42,130 nucleotides of DNA from Thermoplasmata archaeon (GTDB taxonomy: Archaea > Thermoplasmatota > Thermoplasmata > UBA184): contig JASHYV010000012.1 of NCBI GenBank assembly GCA_030064695.1, positions 1 through 42,130 on the forward strand, read 5' to 3'. Positions 1 to 8,207 of this stretch are shown here, piece by piece; position 1 is the stretch's first letter; each line of letters begins with the position of its first letter. Position numbers and translations under genes: made by a program. The notes under the pieces are model-generated. The model was given only the letters and a program-made list of their open reading frames with translations, was not told the DNA's origin and did no database searches.

Positions 1-10
1 CAATATCGGT

Positions 11-1132
11 TCAGGCCGCGGTGAGTCCCCGCCTTAGGAAGTGGAAGTAGGCAATCGCAGGAGCCTTGCGAAGCTCGTAGAATCCCCGGGCCTGTCGTTT
101 GAGGACTCCCTGGTCCGAGAGCCTTGAGAGGTAGATCGGGTTAATCCCCATCCGGAGCGCATCGGAACTCCGAAACTCGAGCTTGCCCGAGCTAGCAATT
201 TTGGCGAACGCCCGAATGTCCTCGTCCGAAGCGGTCGGAAGCTCGCGCTCGAGCCACGGCGAGGCCAGTCGAAGCGCCTCTGGGATCGCCGCCTGAACAT
301 CCTCTTCCTTGATGCGCCGACCTTCTCGATAGGCGGCCGCCGCGAAGCATTGGACCAGGTATGGGTATCCGTGCGTGAGCCGGTAGAGGGCGACGACCGC
401 CGAGGAATCCCAGCGTCCGGTTCCCTTGGACCGCTTGAGCGGCGCGTCGAGGGCCTCCGAGGTCTCCGCCTCCGAGAACTGGCCAATATCGAAGACCGCA
501 CCCGAGAAGGAGCGAAGGATGGGGGATGCGTCACGAGCAGAGAGCTTTTCGATGAGCTCAGGGCCCCCCGCCACCACAGTGAGGATGGGCACTGGAGACT
601 CTGTCTCGATGATCGTCTTGAGGATCCCGATCTCGGCCGTCTTGAGGAGCTCGGCGTCGTCGATGCAGATGGCTAGGAGAGGCAGATCACCGAGCGCGGC
701 CAGCGCATCCTTCCATACCGTGAGCAGGGTGACCGTGAGGACGTGAGGCGGGGTCCGCTCGACGCCGCTCCCGAGAACCGTGACCGCGCTGAGGCTGGAG
801 AGCGCTCTCCTCATCCGGTTCGTAAGTCCCGTCTTGGAAGCGACTTCGCGACGAATCATCTCGGCGATGCTGTGGACCAGCATCACTTCGGTACTGGGTA
901 CCCGCAGCGGAATCTCGACTACTGCGCTGCGGGGAACGGTCTGTCGGACAATCGACTCGATCTTCCGGAGCGCTGAGGTCTTCCCGCTACCCCGATAGCC
1001 GTACAGCAGCATCGCACTAGCGCGCCGTGCCGTCGCAGCGGCTTCCACGGCATCCTCGGCGAACGTCAGCAGATCCTGGCGCCCCGCGAAGGACTCAGGA
1101 GTGGCCGGACGCTGGGGGTCGTAGGGTTGCAC
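11..1132 (-). CDS. Orc1/Cdc6- or STAND-like AAA ATPase
   Basis: The protein has a P-loop ATPase core followed by a C-terminal winged-helix-like region. Walker A is GYRGSGKTSA near residue 45 and Walker B is the IDDAE stretch near residue 155; an AGGPEL segment sits where sensor 1 would be. The last 90 residues resemble a winged helix. Archaeal proteins of this build include Orc1/Cdc6 initiators and MNS/STAND switch ATPases, and I cannot separate these by eye. I chose the GTG at 1132 because the TATA-like repeat at 1153-1160 is centred about 25 bp upstream, as for other leaderless genes here. A TTG at 1147 is also possible. The gene is visibly less GC-rich than most of the window, which suggests recent acquisition. 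Its downstream neighbour lies outside the window. Confidence 0.75.
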   Translation of the reverse strand: MQPYDPQRPATPESFAGRQDLLTFAEDAVEAAATARRASAMLLYGYRGSGKTSALRKIESIVRQTVPRSAVVEIPLRVPSTEVMLVHSIAEMIRREVASKTGLTNRMRRALSSLSAVTVLGSGVERTPPHVLTVTLLTVWKDALAALGDLPLLAICIDDAELLKTAEIGILKTIIETESPVPILTVVAGGPELIEKLSARDASPILRSFSGAVFDIGQFSEAETSEALDAPLKRSKGTGRWDSSAVVALYRLTHGYPYLVQCFAAAAYREGRRIKEEDVQAAIPEALRLASPWLERELPTASDEDIRAFAKIASSGKLEFRSSDALRMGINPIYLSRLSDQGVLKRQARGFYELRKAPAIAYFHFLRRGLTAA

Positions 1133-1152
1133 AGGGGCTGTCAGCAATTACA

Positions 1153-1170
1153 TTACATAAGCTTACATAA
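1153..1170 (-). promoter_or_regulatory. Two TTACATAA copies 10 bp apart at the ATPase promoter
   Basis: TTACATAA occurs at 1153-1160 and again at 1163-1170, so the copies lie one helical turn apart. The copy nearer the ATPase gene is at TATA-box distance from the GTG at 1132. The element may be a TATA box overlapped by an operator; the regulator is unknown. Confidence 0.4.
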
Positions 1171-1287
1171 GGAAATGAACGATGGCTGGACGGGGTTCGG
1201 TCGTGCCTGAGCCACGATGTGGAGGGGTGTCGCGCGAGGTCGGGAGCGAGGCAGAGACCTGACTCGGTCCCAGTCGCGAGTCCCGTG

Positions 1288-1295
1288 GTAAATAC
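1288..1295 (+). promoter_or_regulatory. TATA box of the CPHC thioredoxin gene
   Basis: GTAAATAC is centred 25.5 bp before the ATG at 1317. This predicts a transcript that starts at the start codon (leaderless). Confidence 0.55.
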
Positions 1296-1316
1296 CGGCG
1301 CGGACTGACCCACGTG

Positions 1317-1682
1317 ATGACCCGCGTCGCTTCTCGGGGCCCCCCGAAACGACTGACGATCGTGCTTGCGCAGTGGTGTCCCCACTGTGTGCCGCTGTCG
1401 GTCAAGAACGGGAAGCGTCTCGCCCGAGAACTCGGCATCCCGCTGCGAATTCTCGACATCGATCGCAAAGCGCAGGTCCGGGAAGCCGACCGGCTGGTGC
1501 GTGAGTACGGGGACAACGCGCCGGACTACCTCATCCCCCAGGTGTTCCTCGAGCGCTCGGACGGGTCCGTCCAGCACCTCCTCACCGGCTTCTCCGAGCA
1601 GGTGCCGCGCACCGCCCGGGCATGGCAGGACCTGTTCGCCAGCAATTGGCTGAGGACGGTGCGCGCGGAGGCCCGGACCTGA
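1317..1682 (+). CDS. Thioredoxin/glutaredoxin-like protein with CPHC site
   Basis: This is a 121-residue protein with a WCPHC redox motif near residue 20, followed by a helix, a beta strand (LRILDID) and a candidate cis-Pro segment (LIPQVFLE). This is the thioredoxin fold with the DsbA-type CPHC dipeptide. No signal peptide is present, so it is probably a cytoplasmic disulfide reductase or oxidoreductase. The ATG at 1317 is preferred over the GTG at 1314 because of the TATA box spacing. The next gene overlaps its 3' end in another frame, which suggests co-expression. The physiological partner is not identifiable. Confidence 0.75.
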   Translation: MTRVASRGPPKRLTIVLAQWCPHCVPLSVKNGKRLARELGIPLRILDIDRKAQVREADRLVREYGDNAPDYLIPQVFLERSDGSVQHLLTGFSEQVPRTARAWQDLFASNWLRTVRAEART

Positions 1683-2245
1683 CGCGCGCACCCCGGTGGC
1701 CCCCCGCCGTTCGAGCTGCCCTGAAGTCCCCGGGGGGAAGGTGCTACCGTCATTGCGACCAGCCGATCCGCGTGCGCCGCATCCGGAGCTCCCTGCCCGG
1801 GCAGTGGGAGGTCCGGTCCTGCCCCTCGGGCGTGGTGTCGGTCACGTCCTATGCCGAGTGGTCCCGAAGGGACCCGATGGTGGGGGTCCGCCGGACGCTC
1901 GCACGGTGGGTGCGGCCGGGCCCGCTGCTACGCTCGTGGGACCTTCGGACGGCCACCCGGCACGGGCCGGAGCTCGGTCGCGCCGCGGAGCGAGCGCTCG
2001 AACGAGCGACGCCAAGGAAGCCGGTGCATGTTGTCTACTGGAGAGTCTACCCTTTCCATGTCGGACCCGGAAAAGAGCGCCGGCTCTTCGTCTGTTTTCG
2101 CCATCCGCGCGCCGGTCCGGTGTTCTTCGCCGCTTCTCCGACGACCCCGGAGTGGCGGTGCCCGGAATGTCGCCGGCGCCGCCGACGTGCCGGGGTGTCG
2201 GCTCGGCGTTACCGGCCCTCGGATCACGACAGAGCGAAGGCCTAG
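1622..2245 (+). CDS. Cys/His-rich, Arg-rich protein, possible zinc protein
   Basis: I do not recognise this family. The reading frame has G or C at almost every third codon position from about 1735 to the stop, which marks it as coding over the two alternative frames. It carries a CYRHC cluster near residue 40 and a CPEC pair near the C-terminus (WRCPECRRRR), a possible split zinc site, and ends in a basic tail. The start is uncertain: ATG 1622 would overlap the thioredoxin gene by 61 nt, and the N-terminal 35 residues look weak, so a later start (for example TTG 1646) is possible. It probably shares a transcript with the thioredoxin gene. Confidence 0.5.
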   Translation: MAGPVRQQLAEDGARGGPDLTRAPRWPPAVRAALKSPGGRCYRHCDQPIRVRRIRSSLPGQWEVRSCPSGVVSVTSYAEWSRRDPMVGVRRTLARWVRPGPLLRSWDLRTATRHGPELGRAAERALERATPRKPVHVVYWRVYPFHVGPGKERRLFVCFRHPRAGPVFFAASPTTPEWRCPECRRRRRRAGVSARRYRPSDHDRAKA

Positions 2246-2283
2246 CTCCGGACGTTCGACGATCTACGGCGGCCAGACGCGAG

Positions 2284-2382
2284 TGCTCCCGGCGGGATTT
2301 GAACCCGCGTTGGAGGGTGTCCTCGGCGCCTCAGGGGCGCCTCGAAGGCCCTCTATCCTTGACCGGACTAGACTACGGGAGC
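2284..2382 (-). tRNA. tRNA-Glu (anticodon UUC) with intron
   Basis: Acceptor strands GCTCCCG (2376-2382) and CGGGAGC (2285-2291) pair perfectly, and the discriminator is A at 2284. The T arm is GCGGG-TTCAAAT-CCCGC, and the anticodon stem is GAGGG/CCCTC. The stem encloses 31 nt, which resolves to a 7-nt loop CCTTCGA plus a 24-nt intron. With the intron between positions 37 and 38 the anticodon is UUC. Residue 33 is then C instead of the usual U, which is odd. No CCA is encoded. The gene lies just downstream of phoU on the same strand and may share its transcript. Confidence 0.85.
2319..2342 (-). other. 24-nt tRNA-Glu intron with bulge-helix-bulge
   Basis: The intron forms a hairpin with GGCGCC on both arms and loop CCTGA. 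Outside it are a 3-nt bulge (CGA), a 4-bp central helix (CCTT with GAGG, including one G-U pair), a 3-nt bulge (ACA) and then the anticodon stem. This is the standard substrate shape of archaeal tRNA-splicing endonuclease, and cleavage after the second base of each bulge gives the canonical 37/38 site. Confidence 0.8.
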
Positions 2383-2438
2383 GCGACGCCGATGAGTCGC
2401 TCTCCCGTTTGAAGTGTTCCTTCGGGGGCGCGCGCCCG

Positions 2439-3185
2439 TTACTTCCGCGCGCGCGCGTCCTTCGGCCGGGCCTCGAGCGCGTACGGCACGAACGGGTGGC
2501 GGGGCAGGTACTCGGACCGGCGCTGCCCGGTGAGCGCGTAGATCGTCTTCTCGCCGACCTTGCAGGCGTTGTCGGCAATGCGCTCGAAGTGCCGGGCGAC
2601 GAGCAGGTCGTTCGCGAGCCGCGTCGAACCGTCCGGTCCCTTCACCAGGAGGTCCAGGATCCGCCGGTTCGCTTCCCGGTGCATCCGGTCGACCTCATCG
2701 TCGCGCTTGAACAGCGCCCGGGCTTCGTCGACCCGATCGTGTCCGAGGGCGTCCAGGGCGGAGCGGACCATCCCCTCTACCACGTCGTCCATTCGCTCGA
2801 GGAGCTGCCGGAGCTCGGTGGTCTCCGCTTCCGCCTCCGGGGTGGTGATCCGTGCCATGTCGAATCCGAGCCGGCCCATCCGGTCCAGGTGGGTCGTGAT
2901 CTTGAGGAGGGCCGCGGCGGTCCGGAGGTCGATCGCGGTCGGCTGGCGGAGGACGAGGAAGGCGATGGCGGCGTGCTCCATGTCCTCGTCGTTCTGGTCG
3001 AGCTGGGTGTCCCGATCAAGCACGGCCTGGGCGGCCTCGAGGTCGCCGGCCTCGTACGCACGCCATCCATCGTGCACCATGCCGAGCGCCCACTCGCCCA
3101 TCGTGACCGCCCGGTCCTTGAGATCGCGGATCTCGAGGTCGTAGCCGCCGACCAGCTTCGGGCGCGGGACCGGTTCCGGGCTCAT
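2439..3185 (-). CDS. phoU: Phosphate uptake regulator PhoU
   Basis: This 248-residue protein has the two-repeat helical bundle expected of PhoU. Its metal-binding-type motifs contain Asp/Glu/Arg (for example [14 protein letters not shown] in the first half and [14 protein letters not shown] in the second). PhoU restrains the Pst transporter and signals phosphate status. Its ATG (3183-3185) overlaps the pstB stop in an ATGA junction, so the two genes are translationally coupled. It is the last protein gene of the pst operon. The family assignment is firm; how it signals in this archaeon is unknown, because no PhoR/PhoB pair is visible here. Confidence 0.93.
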   Translation of the reverse strand: MSPEPVPRPKLVGGYDLEIRDLKDRAVTMGEWALGMVHDGWRAYEAGDLEAAQAVLDRDTQLDQNDEDMEHAAIAFLVLRQPTAIDLRTAAALLKITTHLDRMGRLGFDMARITTPEAEAETTELRQLLERMDDVVEGMVRSALDALGHDRVDEARALFKRDDEVDRMHREANRRILDLLVKGPDGSTRLANDLLVARHFERIADNACKVGEKTIYALTGQRRSEYLPRHPFVPYALEARPKDARARK

Positions 3186-3940
3186 CCGAACCTCCCCGTG
3201 ATGTACGACTCGGTCAACTTGTCCTTCGGCCGTTCGAACAGGTCCACGGTCGGTCCGAACTCGATCATGCCGCCGAGGTAGAAGAACGCCGTGTAGTCCG
3301 CGACCCGCGCGGCCTGCTGGAGGTTGTGCGTCACAATCACCACCGTGTAGTCCTCCTTCAACTGCCCGATGAGCTCCTCGATCTTCGCGGTCGCGAGCGG
3401 GTCGAGCGCCGAGCACGGCTCGTCCATGAGGAGGACCTCGGGGTTCGCCGCGAGGGCTCGCGCGATGCAGAGCCGCTGCTGCTGGCCGCCGGAGAGCGAG
3501 GTCGCGGGCGCATCCACCCGGTCCTTGACCTCGTCCCAGAGCGCCGCCTGCTGGAGGCTGCGGATGACCGCCGCGTCGATCACGTGGCGGGGATGCCGGC
3601 CGTTGAAGCGGAGCGCGGCGCTGACGTTGCCGTAGATCGACATCGTCACGAACGGGTTCGGTTTCTGGAAGACCATCCCGATGCGGCGGCGCACGCGCAC
3701 GGGGTCGTCCTCGTAGATGTCCTCGCCGTCGAGGAGGACCTTCCCCTCGACCCGGGTCTTGGGGGCGGTCTCGTGCATCCGGTTGAGGCACCGGATGTAC
3801 GTCGACTTACCGCAGCCGGAGGGTCCGATGATCGCCGTCACCTTCCGCTCGGGAAAGACGAGGGAGATGTCCTTCACGCCCGGCTTCTCGCCGTAGAAGG
3901 CGGTCAGGTGCGACGACTCGAGCTTGGCGGTCTCGGGCAT
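3182..3940 (-). CDS. pstB: Phosphate ABC transporter ATP-binding protein PstB
   Basis: This 252-residue ABC ATPase drives high-affinity phosphate import on the cytoplasmic face. Walker A is GPSGCGKST near residue 40, the Q-loop segment is MVFQKPNPF typical of PstB, the signature is LSGGQQQR, and Walker B is [13 protein letters not shown], followed by the switch His in VTHNLQQA. The length is normal for the family. It follows pstA by 4 nt and overlaps phoU by 4 nt. Confidence 0.96.
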   Translation of the reverse strand: MPETAKLESSHLTAFYGEKPGVKDISLVFPERKVTAIIGPSGCGKSTYIRCLNRMHETAPKTRVEGKVLLDGEDIYEDDPVRVRRRIGMVFQKPNPFVTMSIYGNVSAALRFNGRHPRHVIDAAVIRSLQQAALWDEVKDRVDAPATSLSGGQQQRLCIARALAANPEVLLMDEPCSALDPLATAKIEELIGQLKEDYTVVIVTHNLQQAARVADYTAFFYLGGMIEFGPTVDLFERPKDKLTESYITGRFG

Positions 3941-3944
3941 GGTC

Positions 3945-4829
3945 CTAGGCCCCTCCTCCGCCCATCTTCTGTCCCAGCCGGTGGATCGCGTAGCGCGACG
4001 CGATGTTCGTCAGGAGGATGGCCAGGAGGAGGAAAAGGGTCGCCCCCCAGGCGACCTTCTGCTGGTTCGAGTACGGGCTCAGCGCGAAGTTGTAAATGAG
4101 CAGCGACAGCGCCGCGATCGGCTGGTTGAATCCGTGGAACCAGAGGTTCGAGCCAAAGGCGGTGAACAAGAGCGGCGCCGACTCTCCGGCGGCCCGCATG
4201 ACGCCGAGCAGGACGCCCGTCGCGATTCCGGGCAGGGCCGCGATGATGACGATCCGGAGCGTCGCCTTCCACTTCGAGATGCCGAGGGCCATCGCCGCCT
4301 CCCGGATCGAGTTCGGCACCGTCCGGAGCGCCTCCTCCGTCGTCCGGGTGATGATCGGGATCATGATCAGCGACAGCGCCAGCGAGCCGGTGATCGCGCT
4401 GTAGGCGATCGTCGGGTCGTAGAGGACGAAGTAGCTGAACACGGTGAGGCCCATGATGATCGAGGGCACGCCGGTCAGCACGTCGGCGGTGAAGCTGATG
4501 GCCCGCCCGACGCCGCGGGTGCGGTACTCCGAGGCGAAGATGGCGGCGAGCACGCCCACGGGGACGGAGATGCCGGCCGCGACGGCGACCAGGATGAACG
4601 TGCCCTGGATGTCCGGCCCGATCCCGACCGTGAGGCAGGAGAAGACGTTGCAGGCGTTCGGCGGGACCGAGGTCAGGAAGCCGCCTTGGAACAGGACTGA
4701 GCCGCCGAACTTGAAGGCGGAGTAGACGAGGCTGACCAGCGGGTAGAGCACCGCGATGACGCAGAGGCCGGAAATCACGGCGACCGAGTGGGAGAGGAAC
4801 TTCCGACGGGCGTCTCGGTCAAACTTCAA
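3945..4829 (-). CDS. pstA: Phosphate ABC transporter permease PstA
   Basis: This 294-residue membrane protein has about six hydrophobic segments. It carries the EAA-type loop that contacts PstB, seen here as [19 protein letters not shown] in the second half. It forms the membrane channel with PstC. The start is a TTG at 4829 overlapping the pstC TGA in a TTGA junction, matching the 4-nt overlap style of the window. A large extracytoplasmic loop containing two Cys residues ([10 protein letters not shown]) follows the first helix and may form a disulfide. Confidence 0.93.
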   Translation of the reverse strand: MKFDRDARRKFLSHSVAVISGLCVIAVLYPLVSLVYSAFKFGGSVLFQGGFLTSVPPNACNVFSCLTVGIGPDIQGTFILVAVAAGISVPVGVLAAIFASEYRTRGVGRAISFTADVLTGVPSIIMGLTVFSYFVLYDPTIAYSAITGSLALSLIMIPIITRTTEEALRTVPNSIREAAMALGISKWKATLRIVIIAALPGIATGVLLGVMRAAGESAPLLFTAFGSNLWFHGFNQPIAALSLLIYNFALSPYSNQQKVAWGATLFLLLAILLTNIASRYAIHRLGQKMGGGGA

Positions 4830-5815
4830 TAGATCGTCATCCCCCCTCCGCTGCGGGAGATGCGCCAGACGAGGAGGCGCGCCGCGATGTTGACGCCCAG
4901 CGCGATGGCCATGAGGATGAGGGCGCAGTACAGGATCGCCGACGTCTGGAGCGTCCCGCTGCTGCTCAGGAACTCGTTCGCGATCAGGGTCGCGATCGTC
5001 TGAGCGGGCGAGAAGAGGGAGGTCGGGACCTTGTCGACGTCCCCGATGACCATCAGGACGGCCATCGTCTCACCGAGCGCCCGCCCGAGACCGAGGATCG
5101 TGCCCCCCAGGATGCCGGTGCGCGCGTAGGGCAGCATCGCGACCCGCGTCGTCTCCCAGTTGGTCGCGCCCAGGCTGAGCGCCGCCTCCTTCTGGGCGTC
5201 CGGGACGGCGAGCAGGGTGTCGCGGCTCACCGCGCAGACGGTCGGGACCACCATGATGGCGAGGACGATCCCGGCGGTGAGCACATCGAAGCCCCGGGTC
5301 GGCCCGGTGAACAGTCCCGTCCAACCGAGGTAGTGCTGGAGGCCCGGTTCGACCGTCGTCTCCATGTACGGATGGAGCACGAAAATCCCCCAGAGGCCGT
5401 AAATCACGGAAGGCACGGCGGCCAGCAGCTCGATCGCGGTGCCGACCGGCCCCCGGAGGATGCGCGGGGCCTGTGTCGTGATGAAGATCGCCGAGCCGAG
5501 CGCGAGCGGAACGGCGATCAGGAGGGCGATGGCGCTCGTCACCAGCGTCCCGGCGATGAACGGAAGGGCGCCGAAGACCTGAGTGTGCACGTTCCAGGTC
5601 TCGCTCCAGATGAACGGCCAGCCGAACACCCGGAACGAGTACTGCGCGTTGTAGGCCAGGACGCCGATGATCGCGAGGGCGATGCCGATGATCCCGAGGC
5701 CGACGGCGAAGACCAGGCCGTAGAAGACCCAGTCCGGCCAGCGGGCGACCCGCTTCGGCCGGGGAGAAGGAGGCGGAGAGGAAGAAGAAGGCGGGGAAGG
5801 GGTTGCCGGATCCAT
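4826..5815 (-). CDS. pstC: Phosphate ABC transporter permease PstC
   Basis: This 329-residue permease begins with a Pro/Ser-rich cytoplasmic stretch (about 20 residues) and then has six predicted membrane helices. The EAA loop KEAALSLGATNWETTRVAML and the following LGRALGETMAV motif are characteristic of PstC. I set the start at ATG 5815 because an AGGTGG Shine-Dalgarno-like sequence lies about 7 nt upstream. An earlier ATG at 5872 would overlap pstS and has no family support. It pairs with PstA to form the transmembrane pore. Confidence 0.93.
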   Translation of the reverse strand: MDPATPSPPSSSSPPPSPRPKRVARWPDWVFYGLVFAVGLGIIGIALAIIGVLAYNAQYSFRVFGWPFIWSETWNVHTQVFGALPFIAGTLVTSAIALLIAVPLALGSAIFITTQAPRILRGPVGTAIELLAAVPSVIYGLWGIFVLHPYMETTVEPGLQHYLGWTGLFTGPTRGFDVLTAGIVLAIMVVPTVCAVSRDTLLAVPDAQKEAALSLGATNWETTRVAMLPYARTGILGGTILGLGRALGETMAVLMVIGDVDKVPTSLFSPAQTIATLIANEFLSSSGTLQTSAILYCALILMAIALGVNIAARLLVWRISRSGGGMTIY

Positions 5816-5841
5816 CTCGATCCACCTGGGCCGAGCTTGGC

Positions 5842-7095
5842 CTACGGCGCGGCCCCGCCCGTCGGGACGCACACCGGGACGGTACTCCCGCCGAACGTCA
5901 TCGACGCGATGGTCGCGTTATCGACCGCCACCACGGACGCCGGGAGCGGCGCGTAGTAGAGCGGTGCGGACCAGCTCTGTCCCGTCGTGATTGCCCACTT
6001 CAGGAAGTCCACGAGGTTCTCGGCCTGGTTCAGCGTGTAGCTGGAGTAGGCCTTGCTCAAGTTCTCGTAGATCAGGAGGTAGGTGAGCGACGTGATCGGG
6101 TAGTCGCTCGCGCCGGGGGCGTTCAGGAACGACACGTTGTACCAGCTCTGGTCGCCCGCGGGGAGCGTCACCTTCGAGTCGAGCAGGGCCGACTCCGTGT
6201 TCTCCACCGAGGCCCGGATGAAGTGGCCCGACGGGTTCTCCACGGATCCGATCCCGACCGACGAGCCCGAGCTGAGCGCGTAGTTCAGATCGACGTACCC
6301 AATCGCGTAGGTGGTCGTGGCGACCGCGTCGGCCTCGCCACCGTTGCCGGAGGCTCCGGTGCCAGGCAGTCCGGTCGGCCAGTACGGGTTCGTCCCGTAG
6401 TTGCTCTTCCAGTACGCGTTCTCCGCCGACAGGAACTGCGTAAAGATGAACGAAGTTCCGCTGCCGCCCGTCCGGTAGATCGGGGCGACGGTCTGGTCGG
6501 GGAGGGTGACGCCGGGGTTGAGCGCCTGGAGCGCGGTGTTGTTCCAGTTCGTGAGCTGGCCGTCGAACAGCTGCGCGAGCACCGACCCGTTGAAGTTCAA
6601 CGAGGTAATCCCCGGCAGGTTGTAGATCGGCACGACTCCGCCGGCGGCGTCGGGGAGCGTCAGGATCCCCGAAGCGGCGGCGAGCTGCGTCGAGTTGAGC
6701 GGGAAGTCGCTGGCCCCGAAGTCGATCACCTTGAGGGTGATCGCCGAGACTCCGGAGGAGCTACCCGCCGCATCGTACGTCACGATCGAACCGGTCCAGT
6801 AGGACGTCGCCCACTGGTCGATCAGCGGCTCCACCAGCGTCGAACCCTCGCCTTTCAGCGTGCCCGCGGTGGGGAGCGTGCACGTGCTCGGCTTGTTGTT
6901 CGACGAGGAGGCCGTCTTGAACCATCCGGCCGCGTAGCCGAGGCCGATGATCAAGATGATCACGACCACGACGACCACGATCCCGATGATCAGGCCCGAT
7001 CCGCGCTTCTTCCGTTCGATCGTCGGGGACGTCGTCGTGGGCGTGGTCGAGGACGGCGTTCCCGGCGCACTCGCATTCGTTCCGCTACTGCTCAT
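5842..7095 (-). CDS. pstS: Phosphate-binding protein PstS, membrane-anchored
   Basis: This 417-residue substrate-binding protein captures phosphate outside the cell. The N-terminus is a short Ser/Thr/Pro-rich cytoplasmic segment, then KKR and a long Ile/Val membrane helix (about residues 30-54) that anchors the protein; there is no lipobox Cys. Phosphate-binding motifs are GEGSTLVEPLI near residue 75 and TGGSGTSFIF near residue 200. The start at ATG 7095 is supported by a GGTAGGAG ribosome site upstream. An earlier ATG (7158) is rejected. It is the first gene of the pst operon, about 150 nt downstream of a likely TATA box at 7271-7278. Confidence 0.94.
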   Translation of the reverse strand: MSSSGTNASAPGTPSSTTPTTTSPTIERKKRGSGLIIGIVVVVVVIILIIGLGYAAGWFKTASSSNNKPSTCTLPTAGTLKGEGSTLVEPLIDQWATSYWTGSIVTYDAAGSSSGVSAITLKVIDFGASDFPLNSTQLAAASGILTLPDAAGGVVPIYNLPGITSLNFNGSVLAQLFDGQLTNWNNTALQALNPGVTLPDQTVAPIYRTGGSGTSFIFTQFLSAENAYWKSNYGTNPYWPTGLPGTGASGNGGEADAVATTTYAIGYVDLNYALSSGSSVGIGSVENPSGHFIRASVENTESALLDSKVTLPAGDQSWYNVSFLNAPGASDYPITSLTYLLIYENLSKAYSSYTLNQAENLVDFLKWAITTGQSWSAPLYYAPLPASVVAVDNATIASMTFGGSTVPVCVPTGGAAP

Positions 7096-7270
7096 TGTTC
7101 TCCTACCAACAGCATCCCCAGCGGCGTCCCGGAACTCGTCGCATCCCGGGCCGCGCACGTCCCGTCGATCGGCCCATCGGCCGAAGGAACGCTCGCGCTC
7201 CGACCCCAGGTTGGCGCTCGGGGCCGTCCTTTCACCGTCGCAGACACCGGGCGAACGAGTCCCCTGACGG

Positions 7271-7303
7271 ATATATAGGAATTCAATGTAGTCTATATTC
7301 CTA
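7271..7303. promoter_or_regulatory. pst promoter with 7-bp inverted repeat, likely phosphate operator
   Basis: This AT-rich island stands out in GC-rich DNA. TAGGAAT (7276-7282) and ATTCCTA (7297-7303) form a perfect inverted repeat with 14 bp between. The left arm abuts a minus-strand TATA box (7271-7278) that would serve pstS. A plus-strand TATA-like TCTATATTCC (7292-7301) overlaps the right arm and may serve truA. An operator for a phosphate-responsive regulator is the simplest reading, but no regulator is identified here. Confidence 0.5.
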
Positions 7304-7390
7304 CCAATAGGTGTCTGGTTGCTATTCTTTCACGCCCCGTTTCCCTGCCGGGGCGCTCGGCTCAAGCGGCATACTCCCTGACGGGAGGCG

Positions 7391-8200
7391 ATGCGGTGGG
7401 CCATCCGGTTCGGCTACGACGGCACGGTGTTCCGGGGCTGGGCGCGCCAGCCTGGGGCTCGGACCGTGGAGGGCGAGATCCGGGACGGCATCGACCGGCT
7501 CAGGATCCGCGCTGGCCCAACCGATCCGCACATTCCGGTGGCCAGCCGGACGGACCGCGGCGTCAGTGCCCGCGCGAACGTGCTGGCGCTCGAGAGCCCA
7601 CTGCCCCCTGCAGCGCTGCTCCGCGCACTCAATGGGATCGCTCCGGAGTTATACTTCACCGCCGCCGCCCCGATCGACGCGTCGACCCGCATCCGGGCCG
7701 CGACCCGCCGGACCTATCGGTACTACGAGCCGCCGGGGGCCCATCGCCTGTCGGTCTGGCGACGGGCCGCCCGGTGCCTGGTAGGCGAGATCGACGTGCG
7801 CTCCTTCGGTCGGGACGTGACTCGAGAGGTGCCCACGCTCCGGACGATCGAGTCGATCTCGGTCTCGGAGGCGGACGGAGGGCTGTGCGTCGAGGTCACC
7901 GGGCCCTCCTTCGTCTGGAATCAGGTGCGCAAGATGGTGGCCGCGCTCCGCCTGGTCGACGCCGGACGTCTCACCGAGTCGCGGCTCGCCGCCGCCGCTC
8001 AGGGGGAGATCCGGCTCACGCTGCCGCTCGCCGAACCCGACTACCTTGTCCTATGGGCGGTCGACCTGCCGATCGAGTGGACGACGCAGTGGACCGGGCC
8101 GAACCGGCAGCAAACTGCGTATCTGGCCCGGCAAGCGGCCCGGGCCTGGGTCCGCCAGCGAGTGCTCGGCGATCTCCGTGGGTCGCGACGTCCGGAGTAG
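7391..8200 (+). CDS. truA: tRNA pseudouridine synthase TruA
   Basis: This 269-residue protein isomerises uridines 38-40 of the tRNA anticodon arm. The family hallmarks are present: FGYDGTVFRGWARQ at the N-terminus, the catalytic Asp in SRTDRGVSA near residue 57, RTYRYYE in the middle and FVWNQVRKMV near residue 178. The length matches archaeal TruA. A GGGAGG sequence lies immediately before the ATG. The long gap from pstS (295 nt) holds the divergent promoter region. It converges with the downstream hps/rraA gene with only 7 nt between stops. Confidence 0.93.
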   Translation: MRWAIRFGYDGTVFRGWARQPGARTVEGEIRDGIDRLRIRAGPTDPHIPVASRTDRGVSARANVLALESPLPPAALLRALNGIAPELYFTAAAPIDASTRIRAATRRTYRYYEPPGAHRLSVWRRAARCLVGEIDVRSFGRDVTREVPTLRTIESISVSEADGGLCVEVTGPSFVWNQVRKMVAALRLVDAGRLTESRLAAAAQGEIRLTLPLAEPDYLVLWAVDLPIEWTTQWTGPNRQQTAYLARQAARAWVRQRVLGDLRGSRRPE

Positions 8201-8207
8201 CACCGGG

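Noticed and set aside
2284..2382. Reading the tRNA-Glu locus as tRNA-Ser or tRNA-Leu with a long variable arm.
   Set aside because: The anticodon stem GAGGG/CCCTC and the 4-nt variable region fit only with the insert placed in the anticodon loop, and the insert has bulge-helix-bulge form.
1851..3281. A 476-codon plus-strand open frame across tRNA-Glu and phoU.
   Set aside because: It runs antisense through a tRNA and two conserved genes, and its protein is low in any recognisable motif.
4826..5872. Start of pstC at ATG 5872.
   Set aside because: It would overlap pstS by 31 nt; ATG 5815 has a good ribosome site and normal length.
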